Part shown: piece after piece, positions 7,598 to 14,512 of the stretch
How the letters are laid out: each line of letters opens with the position of its first letter
How positions within the stretch are numbered: position 1 is the stretch's first letter
DNA from: HyVt-560 sp964577195
GTDB lineage: Bacteria > Pseudomonadota > Gammaproteobacteria > UWMA-0217
NCBI GenBank assembly: GCA_964577195.1
Contig: CAZNYF010000026.1
Coordinates: 1-22,280, forward strand
Direction of reading: 5' to 3'
Length of the DNA: 22,280 nucleotides
The notes under the pieces: generated by a model
The model's database searches: none
What the model saw: the letters and a program-made list of their open reading frames with translations, nothing else
Told to the model about the DNA's origin: nothing
Made by a program: the position numbers and the translations under genes

Positions 7598-7961
7598 TAT
7601 CTAAAATCTTTTGGGCTTATGCTGCACCAGTATAAGTCGCGAGGAATTTGAACCCGATAAGAGGGTTCGATAAAACTGACTGGATCAGTTTTGATCGCAC
7701 ACAGTGCGAGCTGCAGAGCGAAGAGGTTTTTAAAACCACAAGCAAACTAAAATAATCCAGTCACTGGTCGCAGGAAATCGTTGCTGCGTCTAGCTCGCTC
7801 TACCTCTTCAATGATCTAAGTTTATTAAAAAAATTACTGAGATTACTTTCTAATGAGTGAGACGGGTGTCTCATTATTGCGCCATTTAAGCCGCTATCGT
7901 ATAGCGGATACTACTGATTTTAGTCCCACGGCTAATCAATGGTCGCGATTGGGAATTCGAA
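7598..7961. other. Gene-free 364-base stretch with dense inverted repeats
   Basis: No credible coding region. The 7630-7770 part is a structured element, described separately. Further on is TGAGAC-GGGT-GTCTCA near 7859-7874, then a perfect inverted repeat CCGCTAT (7891-7897) / ATAGCGG (7901-7907) with spacer CGT. The last lies about 55 bases before the next gene and could be an operator for it. I found no convincing -35/-10 pair. Confidence 0.7.
7639..7767 (+). repeat. Multi-stem structured element after tRNA-Ser
   Basis: Nested inverted repeats occur here. GAACCC (7650-7655) pairs with GGGTTC (7663-7668). AAAACTGA (7672-7679) pairs with TCAGTTTT (7685-7692). An outer 9-bp stem TGACTGGAT (7677-7685) / ATCCAGTCA (7755-7763) encloses two hairpins, CGCAC-ACA-GTGCG (7696-7708) and GGTTTT-T-AAAACC (7725-7737). 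CCAGT-C-ACTGG (7757-7767) lies at the right edge. The AAAACTGA hairpin and the outer stem share bases, so they are mutually exclusive folds. The element could be a dispersed extragenic repeat, a processing or termination structure for the tRNA transcript, or a small RNA. It is not a tRNA. Confidence 0.55.
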
Positions 7962-9500
7962 ATGGCACTAGCGTTTTTGACTAGGTTTTCAAATTTGATA
8001 CGCGCAGGCAGAGTTTATTTGTTTGCAATTGTCCATTCTTGCCTACTAGTGAGTTTGCTTGGAGCTCAGTCCTTTTCTGCCCCGCATGCCGCCTCAGAAC
8101 CCCAAGCGGAATATCCTGAGCTGCAACTGTCAAACAACAGCTGGCGACTCATTTCTCTGCCACTAGACCCTGGTACTGACAATACCGTAGCGGCTGTATT
8201 TGGTGATGATCTGTCGATGGTCAACTATGACGTTGACTGGGCGTTATTCACGCTGGATGATAACAATCAGTACCTGAATGTTGGCGCTGGTGGCACCTTG
8301 GCCCCAGGCGTTGGTTACTGGATCATTCAACAAACGGGTGCAGCAGTAGCGCTCGATTTACCCGCAACATCGACACCTGTCAGCATGACTGTTTCCGAAG
8401 CTTGTAGTAGTGCAAACGGTTGTTATGAAATTCCTATTAAGACGGCGAACGAAACCAAATGGAATTTAATTGGTGCCACAGGTATTTCAACAATCGGCTT
8501 TGATGTGCTTCGAGCAACGACTACCAGTGGATTGTGTATCACTGGCTGTACCTTAAATGAGGCAGAAGCCGCGGGGTATTTGCATAATCAAATGTGGCGT
8601 TACCCCGGCAGTGGTGAGTATCAAGTGATTGAATCTGGCGGGAATGTATCGCCCTGGGAGGGTATTTGGTTTCCAGCACTCAGTGGCGCTAATAATCAGC
8701 AGCCAAAACTATTTTTACCGCACGGTGATGGAGCGTCTTCCACTCAACAAAGTATTTACTTTGTGGGTAACAGTGTCAGTAATGGCGTTCGCTACGAAAC
8801 ACTTAAGAGTCTCGCAGAAGGCGAGAATAAAACTCATGCGTGGGGTCGCCACATGATCCCTGGTGCGCCACTGCAGTGGAATTGGGATCACCCGGAACTA
8901 TGGCCACACTCAGATGGCGCAGTCAGTAATCCGCCCTATGGTGGATATCAGCAGGCGTTGAATCAATATTCATGGAAATCGTTATCGTTACAACCCTATG
9001 ATCGGAGCATTGCTTCCGATACTGATTATGCTGGCCGTTTCATGGATTTGGCGCTGGCTGTCAATCCAGACACTCAGGTGTACGTATTTGCCTTCTATCC
9101 GCGTTTGAATTTTGGAGATTGGGAAACACAATGGTTGGCGGACAGCTCAGTGAATACCTCACGCGCCTTTTTCCAGCAATTGACCACCGAACTCACTACG
9201 GCTCATCCCCAAGCAAAACCGGTGCTACAATTTCCTGTCGGGGAAGTACTCTACCGGTTAAAACAAAAAATTGATGATGGAGAAATCGATGGATTGAATA
9301 GTATTCTTGATTTTTATAACGACGATGTGCACCTGCATCCAACAGGTGAGTATGTCGTCACTATGACTGTCTACTCAATGCTTTATGAAGAAGACCCAGA
9401 TGGATTACCCTTCGCCGGTTATGCGGGTGTTGATCAAGCGCTTGCTACCGAGATTCAACAACAAGTTTGGGAAGTAGTGCAAGAATACCTGCCGCAGTAG
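7962..9500 (+). CDS. Exported two-module protein with C-terminal SGNH-hydrolase-like domain
   Basis: A 512-aa protein with an N-terminal hydrophobic export signal (about residues 18-40, YLFAIVHSCLLVSLLGAQSF, then SAPHA). Residues 58-245 contain two related modules. The first runs from SWRLISLPLDPG to LAPGVGYWII. The second runs from KWNLIGATG to VSPWEGIWFP. Each ends in an aromatic PG/PW-G-W motif. From about residue 265 an SGNH-like domain begins: IYFVGNSVSNGVRY places the nucleophile candidate at Ser271 (GNS in place of GDS), and DDVHLHPTGEY near 454-464 supplies the D-x-x-H dyad. Carbohydrate or lipid deacylation is plausible, but no substrate can be named. The gene stands alone between two tRNA genes, with no close partner. 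Confidence 0.75.
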   Translation: MALAFLTRFSNLIRAGRVYLFAIVHSCLLVSLLGAQSFSAPHAASEPQAEYPELQLSNNSWRLISLPLDPGTDNTVAAVFGDDLSMVNYDVDWALFTLDDNNQYLNVGAGGTLAPGVGYWIIQQTGAAVALDLPATSTPVSMTVSEACSSANGCYEIPIKTANETKWNLIGATGISTIGFDVLRATTTSGLCITGCTLNEAEAAGYLHNQMWRYPGSGEYQVIESGGNVSPWEGIWFPALSGANNQQPKLFLPHGDGASSTQQSIYFVGNSVSNGVRYETLKSLAEGENKTHAWGRHMIPGAPLQWNWDHPELWPHSDGAVSNPPYGGYQQALNQYSWKSLSLQPYDRSIASDTDYAGRFMDLALAVNPDTQVYVFAFYPRLNFGDWETQWLADSSVNTSRAFFQQLTTELTTAHPQAKPVLQFPVGEVLYRLKQKIDDGEIDGLNSILDFYNDDVHLHPTGEYVVTMTVYSMLYEEDPDGLPFAGYAGVDQALATEIQQQVWEVVQEYLPQ

Positions 9501-9539
9501 CTTGTGAGATGATGCATGAATTCAAGGTCAAAAATTATC

Positions 9540-9574
9540 ATTGCTCGCGCCCATACTGAGTTGGGAGCAATTTC
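9540..9574 (+). terminator. Possible terminator after the SGNH gene
   Basis: ATTGCT (9540-9545) pairs with AGCAAT (9566-9571), with an inner CCCA/TGGG pairing (9550-9553 / 9562-9565). Only three T follow, so it is weak as an intrinsic terminator. Confidence 0.35.
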
Positions 9575-9649
9575 GCCTACATTCTAATCAGTGGGTATCA
9601 GAGTGAAAATCGCCTCAAACCGGCTCAAAAAAAAGATTCGCTAATACCC

Positions 9650-9677
9650 TTTTCATAACCAACAGTCATGCTACAAT
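9650..9677 (+). promoter_or_regulatory. Putative tRNA-Arg promoter
   Basis: TTTTCA (9650-9655), a 16-base spacer and TACAAT (9672-9677), with a GC-rich stretch after the -10 box and the tRNA 34 bases downstream. The -10 match is good and the -35 match moderate. Confidence 0.45.
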
Positions 9678-9711
9678 CCGCTCGCACATAAAAACGCTCA
9701 ATAAAAATAAT

Positions 9712-9788
9712 GCGCCCGTAGCTCAGCTGGATAGAGTACCTGGCTACGAACCAGGTGGTCGGGAGTTCGAATCTCTCCGGGCGCGCCA
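9712..9788 (+). tRNA. tRNA-Arg(ACG)
   Basis: A complete 77-base tRNA with encoded CCA (9786-9788). The acceptor arms GCGCCCG (9712-9718) and CGGGCGC (9778-9784) pair fully. The anticodon stem CCTGG/CCAGG encloses CTACGAA, giving anticodon ACG. This is the arginine tRNA whose first anticodon base is normally deaminated to inosine by TadA so that it reads CGU, CGC and CGA. Confidence 0.97.
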
Positions 9789-9827
9789 TATTTCTTCTTA
9801 CAGTTCAATAGCTTAAGATAATCGAGG

Positions 9828-9851
9828 GCTTCCCCATTTTAGGGGAAGCTT
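9828..9851. terminator. Possible terminator between tRNA-Arg and the GlyGly-CTERM gene
   Basis: A perfect 8-bp stem GCTTCCCC (9828-9835) / GGGGAAGC (9842-9849) with a six-base loop. No proper T run follows on either strand. It may serve the tRNA or the convergent minus-strand gene. Confidence 0.45.
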
Positions 9852-9927
9852 GTCGTGCTCAAATTGAGCCCAATTAGCTTATCAAGACTCTCTTTTAAAT
9901 CATTTGGCGCAAAACCAAGTGGTCTGT

Positions 9928-10923
9928 TTAGCCTTTGCAAATTCTACGACTTCTGCTCAAACCTATAGCAGAAACAAACGCTAGCCAATAAAGCCCAAGT
10001 GAGCCACCACCGCTAGTATCAGCTGCAGCACTTGCTAAAGCAGGAACAACTGTATCCAGGTCGGGTATTCTGGTCGTGACATAATTATTTGGGTCGCAGA
10101 CCAAATGCCCTTTGTTCAGGGGATCCCGTAGCATTTCCAGTGCCACATCGAGAGCCAGCGCTTTTCTTTCCAAAATAGTTTCAAACCACCAGTGATAAGG
10201 CTGAAGATCAGTAAGATCCAGGAGTACTTCCTGAGTCCACTCAACCACCCCTCCATCACCTGTTTTCGAGGCTATCGTCGAGTCCCCTCCCATGTGTCGT
10301 AGAAACTGATGATCGATATCCAAAAACGCCGAGAGTGAATATTTTGTTTCCTCAGGGTTTAACTCTGAATCCAGTCTATGGACAGTCAGGCTCTCGATAT
10401 TGAAGCCATCGGGGATTGTAAATCCATCTTCTTCCAAAAGAGATCGGCTCTGAGCTGAAAGTTCTCGGTACTGTAACTGTGATTGAAAGCGCAGATCATC
10501 CTCTTGCGGGATAAATGAGCCAACGGTTACTACCGGGTACTCGGAGTACTGAAAACCATGGGCATATAATATGGCGCTATCTCCAGTTTGGGAGATTTTG
10601 GTTTCAAATGCTTCACCTAAATCCAGCGAATAATCGACAAGAACATATACTTCATCATCTGGTTTTACACGGCACGCTTCTGGTAGTTCTTCAATACTGA
10701 TACTCCCAGTCTCAAGCTTTATTCCCGCCACGTCAGCAATTTGGAAGTCAGTAATATCTCTACCGGGATCACCGATTCCTACGAATACACCATTACTGAG
10801 ATATTCAACTGTCGTATCACTTGCACCACCATAGTCAAAAACATACATATCAGCGAAGGCTGAATGACTAAGAAGCAGATTAGAAAGAAGTAATGTGAAA
10901 ATAGTTTTTTTCATTTTATTCAC
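9928..10923 (-). CDS. Exported GlyGly-CTERM protein of unknown function
   Basis: A 331-aa protein. It has a signal peptide at the N-terminus (MKK, then a Leu/Ser-rich core ending SAFA). The C-terminus matches a GlyGly-CTERM sorting signal: SGGGSLG, a hydrophobic helix (LYWLAFVSAIGL), then RSRR (about residues 304-328). In established cases this tail is cleaved by rhombosortase and the protein passes through the type II secretion system to the cell surface or medium. Neither system is in this window. The 280-residue middle is acidic, probably beta-rich, and unrecognised. It has two cysteines (in EACRVKPDDE and LVCDPNN). The track start is GTG at 10923. An ATG at 10914 three codons later is an equal or better choice. 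The gene is monocistronic, convergent with tRNA-Arg. Confidence 0.78.
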   Translation of the reverse strand: MNKMKKTIFTLLLSNLLLSHSAFADMYVFDYGGASDTTVEYLSNGVFVGIGDPGRDITDFQIADVAGIKLETGSISIEELPEACRVKPDDEVYVLVDYSLDLGEAFETKISQTGDSAILYAHGFQYSEYPVVTVGSFIPQEDDLRFQSQLQYRELSAQSRSLLEEDGFTIPDGFNIESLTVHRLDSELNPEETKYSLSAFLDIDHQFLRHMGGDSTIASKTGDGGVVEWTQEVLLDLTDLQPYHWWFETILERKALALDVALEMLRDPLNKGHLVCDPNNYVTTRIPDLDTVVPALASAAADTSGGGSLGLYWLAFVSAIGLSRSRRICKG

Positions 10924-10978
10924 TTGATGAAATACCGTTGATTGATGAGTATATTTAAGACTTTCTAAGAGAGGTTAC

Positions 10979-10999
10979 AAAAAAACCTGGCTGGTTTTT
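10979..10999. repeat. Short A/T-flanked hairpin
   Basis: AAAAACC (10981-10987) pairs with GGTTTTT (10993-10999) around the loop TGGCT. It has a terminator-like shape but only a two-bp GC core. It lies between the pnp terminator and the 9928-10923 gene, upstream of that gene on its strand, so it may sit in its leader. Confidence 0.3.
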
Positions 11000-11094
11000 C
11001 TTGTGAGACCGGCTTTCGACAAAGTTGATAATTGAAAGTTCAAACATGATCGCATGGTGCGAAAACCAGGACAGTATTGATAAACTATTTTGCA

Positions 11095-11126
11095 TAAAAA
11101 AAGCGAGGACTAGCCTCGCTTTTTTG
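11095..11126 (-). terminator. Bidirectional-type intrinsic terminator after pnp
   Basis: AAGCGAGG (11101-11108) and CCTCGCTT (11114-11121) form an 8-bp stem around ACTAG. An A run flanks it on the left (11096-11102) and a T run on the right (11120-11125), so it can terminate in either direction. It lies about 30 bases past the pnp stop. Confidence 0.88.
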
Positions 11127-11157
11127 GTGTTGCCTGTGAAAAATCTAGATCTAAATT

Positions 11158-13245
11158 TTAAGACTCTTCTTCGGTCACTTCTTTCATACTCAAACGGATA
11201 CGACCTTGTCGATCCAGCTCCAGCACTTTGACTTTAACAACATCGCCTTCCGAGAGCTTGTCGCTGACTTTCTCGACGCGCTCTTGAGATATCTGCGAGA
11301 TATGTACTAGTCCGTCTTTACCCGGCAGGACAGTTACAAAAGCGCCAAAATCCATGATCTTGGCAACTTTGCCTTCATAGATTCTACCGACTTCAATATC
11401 TGCCGTGAGCTGCTCGATCATATCTTTAGCAGCTTGTCCGGCAGCCATATCAACCGCAGCAATCTTGATCAGACCACTGTCATCGATATCAATGGAGGCG
11501 CCCGTTTGCTCGGTAATGCTCTTGATGGTCGCGCCACCTTTACCGATCACATCACGGATTTTCTCAGGATTGATCTTGATACTCATAAAACGTGGTGCAA
11601 ACTCAGACATCTCTTCACGAGCAGAGGAAATCGCTTTACTCATTTCATTAAGGATATGCAAACGGCCTTCTTTGGCTTGCGCCAGTGCCATTTCCATAAT
11701 CTCGCTGGTGATACCATCAATTTTGATATCCATCTGCAAAGCAGAGATACCCGCTTCGGTGCCGGCAACTTTAAAGTCCATATCGCCCAAGTGATCTTCA
11801 TCACCCAGAATATCGCTAAGTACGGTGAAGTCATCGCCTTCTTTGACCAGACCCATCGCAATACCCGCGACCGGTGCAGACAAGGGAACGCCGGCGTCCA
11901 TCATAGAAAGACTGGAACCACAGACCGAAGCCATCGAGCTCGAACCATTGGATTCTGTGATTTCAGAAACGACTCGAATGGTGTAACCAAACTCTTCCAG
12001 ATCCGGCATTGCAGCAGCAACACCACGCTTGGCCAAACGACCGTGACCAATCTCACGACGCTTTGGCGAGCCAACTCGACCTGTTTCGCCAACGCTGTAC
12101 GGAGGAAAGTTGTAATGCAGCATGAATTGATCTTTGTAAGATCCTTCCAGCGCATCAATTATCTGAGCATCGCGGGTCGTTCCCAAAGTGGTAATAACCA
12201 ATGCCTGAGTTTCGCCACGCGTAAACAAGGCTGAGCCATGCGCACGAGGTAAAACGCCAGTACGTACAGAAATAGGTCGAACCGTTTTGTGGTCACGACC
12301 GTCAATTCGCGGATCGCCAGCCAGAATCCGGCCTCGAACAACCTTCTTCTCCAGCTTACCAAACGCCGCTTTAACATCGTCAACGCTGTGTCCGTCATCA
12401 CTGGCTACGGCTTCAACCGCAGCAGATTTAACTTCACCTAAACGAGCATAACGATCCATTTTGTCAGCAATCTGGTATGCAGAGCCAAGATCAGATTCAA
12501 TCACCGCTGCAACTGCATCAACAACCGCTGTATTCTCTTCAGGCGCTTTCCAGTCCCAGGACGGTGCATTCACTTCGGCAGCCAATTCTTTGATTGCAGT
12601 AATCGCAGATTGCATTTGCTCATGACCGTAGACAACCGCGCCGAGCATGACTTCTTCAGACAGCAGTTGCGCTTCAGATTCAACCATCAAAACCGCTTTT
12701 TCTGTTCCAGCAACAACAAGATCCAGCTGCGAATCTTTCAACTCAGAACGTGTTGGGTTCAGCAGATACTCGCCATCTTTATAACCAACACGAATTGCGC
12801 CAACCGGACCAGCAAAGGGAAGACCGGAAATACTCAGTGCCGCAGAAGCTGCCAGCATTGAAGGTACTTCAGGATCGACCTCAGGATTCAGAGACATTAC
12901 AGTCGCAATCACCTGAACTTCGTTATAAAAGCCTTTTGGGAACAATGGACGCAATGGACGATCCATCAAGCGACAAGTCAGAATCTCTTTCTCGCTGGGA
13001 CGACCTTCACGACGGAAAAAGCCACCGGGAATCTGTCCAGCAGCGTAGGTCTTTTCCTGATAATCAATCGTCAGAGGGAAAAAATCCCGACCTTCCATAG
13101 CATCTTCTCTGGCAACAACTGTCACCATAACAACCGTATCATCGATATTGATAATGACAGCGGCATCAGCCTGACGAGCAATTTCGCCAGTTTCTAGCGT
13201 TGCAGTGTGATTGCCAAACTGAAATGATTTAGTAAATTTAGACAT
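11158..13245 (-). CDS. pnp: Polyribonucleotide nucleotidyltransferase (PNPase)
   Basis: Phosphorolytic 3'-5' exoribonuclease of the trimeric PNPase ring and a core part of the RNA degradosome. All parts are present in 695 aa (E. coli 711). The first RNase PH domain carries the GGFFRREGRPSEKEILTCR motif. An alpha-helical linker follows. The second RNase PH domain carries SDILGDEDHLGDMDFKVAG with the catalytic aspartates. A KH domain spans about 553-612 (IRDVIGKGGATIKSI), and an S1 domain about 620-690 (VGRIYEGKVAKIMDFGAFV, GLVHISQIS). A GAGGA ribosome-binding site precedes the ATG by about 10 bases. It lies 16 bases behind rpsO, in the conserved rpsO-pnp order. The gap is too short to hold the long RNase III-processed leader hairpin that controls pnp in E. 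coli. Confidence 0.98.
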   Translation of the reverse strand: MSKFTKSFQFGNHTATLETGEIARQADAAVIINIDDTVVMVTVVAREDAMEGRDFFPLTIDYQEKTYAAGQIPGGFFRREGRPSEKEILTCRLMDRPLRPLFPKGFYNEVQVIATVMSLNPEVDPEVPSMLAASAALSISGLPFAGPVGAIRVGYKDGEYLLNPTRSELKDSQLDLVVAGTEKAVLMVESEAQLLSEEVMLGAVVYGHEQMQSAITAIKELAAEVNAPSWDWKAPEENTAVVDAVAAVIESDLGSAYQIADKMDRYARLGEVKSAAVEAVASDDGHSVDDVKAAFGKLEKKVVRGRILAGDPRIDGRDHKTVRPISVRTGVLPRAHGSALFTRGETQALVITTLGTTRDAQIIDALEGSYKDQFMLHYNFPPYSVGETGRVGSPKRREIGHGRLAKRGVAAAMPDLEEFGYTIRVVSEITESNGSSSMASVCGSSLSMMDAGVPLSAPVAGIAMGLVKEGDDFTVLSDILGDEDHLGDMDFKVAGTEAGISALQMDIKIDGITSEIMEMALAQAKEGRLHILNEMSKAISSAREEMSEFAPRFMSIKINPEKIRDVIGKGGATIKSITEQTGASIDIDDSGLIKIAAVDMAAGQAAKDMIEQLTADIEVGRIYEGKVAKIMDFGAFVTVLPGKDGLVHISQISQERVEKVSDKLSEGDVVKVKVLELDRQGRIRLSMKEVTEEES

Positions 13246-13261
13246 CTAATATTAGTCCTCG

Positions 13262-13531
13262 TTAACGGCGCAAACCAAGGCGCTTAATAAGTTCAAGGTA
13301 ACCATCGTTGTTCTTTCTTTTCAGATAGTCCAACAGTTTGCGACGCTGATTTACCATTTTCAGTAAACCGCGACGTGAGTGATGATCGTGTTTGTGATCC
13401 TTAAAGTGAGAGGACAAGTCATTGATACGGGTCGTCAATAGGGCGACTTGCACCTCCGGGGACCCGGTATCCTTTGCATCCCGCTGAAAATCTTTAATGA
13501 TTGTCGCGGTTGCATCAGTTGATAAAGCCAT
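13262..13531 (-). CDS. rpsO: 30S ribosomal protein S15
   Basis: Primary 16S rRNA-binding protein of the 30S platform. The length (89 aa) and sequence fit the family exactly: DTGSPEVQVALLTTRINDLS, HFKDHKHDHHSRRGLLKMV, QRRKLLDYLKRK and LIKRLGLRR. A TGGAG ribosome-binding site lies about 9 bases before the ATG. It is first in the operon with pnp. In E. coli S15 represses its own translation through a leader pseudoknot. Whether the leader here (about 13532-13566) folds the same way cannot be decided by eye. Confidence 0.98.
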   Translation of the reverse strand: MALSTDATATIIKDFQRDAKDTGSPEVQVALLTTRINDLSSHFKDHKHDHHSRRGLLKMVNQRRKLLDYLKRKNNDGYLELIKRLGLRR

Positions 13532-13572
13532 AAGCCAAAGCTCCAGAGTGTTAGTGCAAAAAAAGGGTCGCG

Positions 13573-13615
13573 ATTATAGCAGTAATACATACCTATACTA
13601 CAACTCTTTGTAGTA
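13573..13615 (-). promoter_or_regulatory. rpsO -10 box with upstream inverted repeat
   Basis: On the minus strand TATAAT (complement of 13573-13578) lies about 42 bases before rpsO. Just upstream is a perfect 8-bp inverted repeat, TACTACAA (13596-13603) / TTGTAGTA (13608-13615), covering the expected -35 region, where TTGTAG is a partial -35 match at a long 19-base spacing. It also faces the bolA-like gene, so it may be a shared operator. Confidence 0.5.
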
Positions 13616-13698
13616 CGCTCAAGAGTGAGCAGTAGCATTGTGTTTCCGCCGGTTGTTCCGGTATCCTCGGATAATCTTAATTTTGGCAAAAACTCACT

Positions 13699-13929
13699 AT
13701 GAATCCAGCAGACATTCAGACAATCATCGAAACCGGTCTTCCCGGCTGCAGCGCCACAGTCACCGGTGAAGGCGGTAAATACGAGGCCATCGTCACCAGC
13801 GATGAGTTTGATGGACTCAGCACGGTCAAGCGTCATCAACTAGTTTATAAACTGGTCAACGAACATATTGCCAGTGGTGCGATCCATGCGCTTTCGATTA
13901 AACCGCTTACCGCCGCTGAGTCCTCATAA
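13699..13929 (+). CDS. BolA/IbaG-family protein
   Basis: A single BolA domain of 76 aa: helix MNPADIQTIIETGL, strand GKYEAIVTSDEFDGL, then the diagnostic KRHQLVYKLVNEHIASG and IHALSIKPLTAAE. The VTSDEFDGLSTVKRHQ segment and the SIK ending are closer to IbaG (YrbA) than to BolA itself. Family members pair with monothiol glutaredoxins around a [2Fe-2S] cluster using the conserved histidine in the IHALS segment. IbaG often neighbours murA, but not here: it is divergent from rpsO and followed closely by the HExxH gene. I therefore assign the family and not a gene name. Confidence 0.9.
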   Translation: MNPADIQTIIETGLPGCSATVTGEGGKYEAIVTSDEFDGLSTVKRHQLVYKLVNEHIASGAIHALSIKPLTAAESS

Positions 13930-13936
13930 ACTCAGA

Positions 13937-14446
13937 ATGCGGCAGATTTCTGATTGTGAATTGACCGAGCTGACGGCGTTGCTCAGTCGCTTCTCGTTAA
14001 ATCTGGAGCTCGTTGCTAATGACGCCAGCATTCCCGGGTCATACTGGGGAGCTCCCGAAGCCGGCCTGATTCGATCAACTGTTTATGCCCGCAGCGACAC
14101 GCCCATTCACTCATTGCTACACGAAGCCAGCCACACCATCTGCATGTCGGAATCGCGTCGCAAAAGACTGCATACCGATGCAGGAGGTGATTTTGATGAA
14201 GAAAATGCCGTCTGCTATTTGCAAATATTATTGGCAGACACAATCCCCGGTTTCAGCAGCCAGCAATGTATGCTCGACATGGATGAATGGGGATATACGT
14301 TCAGATTGGGATCGACACGTCGCTGGTTTGAAGAAGATGCCTCGGATGCGCTCAGCTGGCTAAAGCAGACTAAAACAACAGCGTTAACCGCGTTTTCGTC
14401 CCAGAATCATTCAGTTTTTAACGACACATCGACATTTCTTCCGTAG
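13937..14446 (+). CDS. Conserved HExxH putative zinc metalloprotein
   Basis: A 169-aa soluble protein with a zincin-like motif HEASH at residues 62-66 (PIHSLLHEASHTICM). A downstream acidic motif, DEENAV (87-92), could give the third zinc ligand, as in gluzincins. The block SIPGSYWGAPEAGLI and the tail DEWGYTFRLGSTRRWFEED look like conserved family signatures. I recall similar unnamed proteins in gammaproteobacteria. It is not EpmC (YfcM), whose histidine motif and flanks differ. I chose the ATG at 13937, seven bases past the bolA-like stop. An upstream ATG (13886) and TTG (13868) would make it overlap that gene. No signal peptide is present, so a cytoplasmic location is likely. Peptidase activity is unproven. 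Confidence 0.75.
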   Translation: MRQISDCELTELTALLSRFSLNLELVANDASIPGSYWGAPEAGLIRSTVYARSDTPIHSLLHEASHTICMSESRRKRLHTDAGGDFDEENAVCYLQILLADTIPGFSSQQCMLDMDEWGYTFRLGSTRRWFEEDASDALSWLKQTKTTALTAFSSQNHSVFNDTSTFLP

Positions 14447-14512
14447 CAGCCAACACTTCTTGATTTTGTGGCGTAAAATAAGCCTGTTTACCTACCAGAA
14501 TCACTACCATTT

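Noticed and set aside
7639..7767. A degenerate third tRNA gene or CRISPR-like repeat
   Set aside because: No acceptor/anticodon arrangement can be built and there are no regularly spaced direct repeats, only nested inverted repeats.
7507..9788. Integrated genetic island bounded by tRNA-Ser and tRNA-Arg
   Set aside because: There is no integrase, no transposase and no full-length direct repeat of either tRNA 3' end. Only the short 10-base T-arm copy at 7661-7670 was found.
11434..12234. 266-codon open frame on the plus strand
   Set aside because: It lies wholly antisense to pnp. It reads as low-quality sequence with no domain, and PNPase coding on the other strand is certain.
12750..13100. 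116-codon plus-strand frame inside pnp
   Set aside because: Another antisense shadow of pnp with no family resemblance.
13435..13839. 134-codon minus-strand frame spanning the rpsO start
   Set aside because: Overlaps rpsO and the BolA-family gene out of frame. It would cover the promoter region, and the sequence is not protein-like.
13868..14446. HExxH protein as EpmC (elongation factor P hydroxylase)
   Set aside because: The histidine motif invited this call, but the surrounding sequence and length do not match YfcM/EpmC, so only a descriptive name was given.
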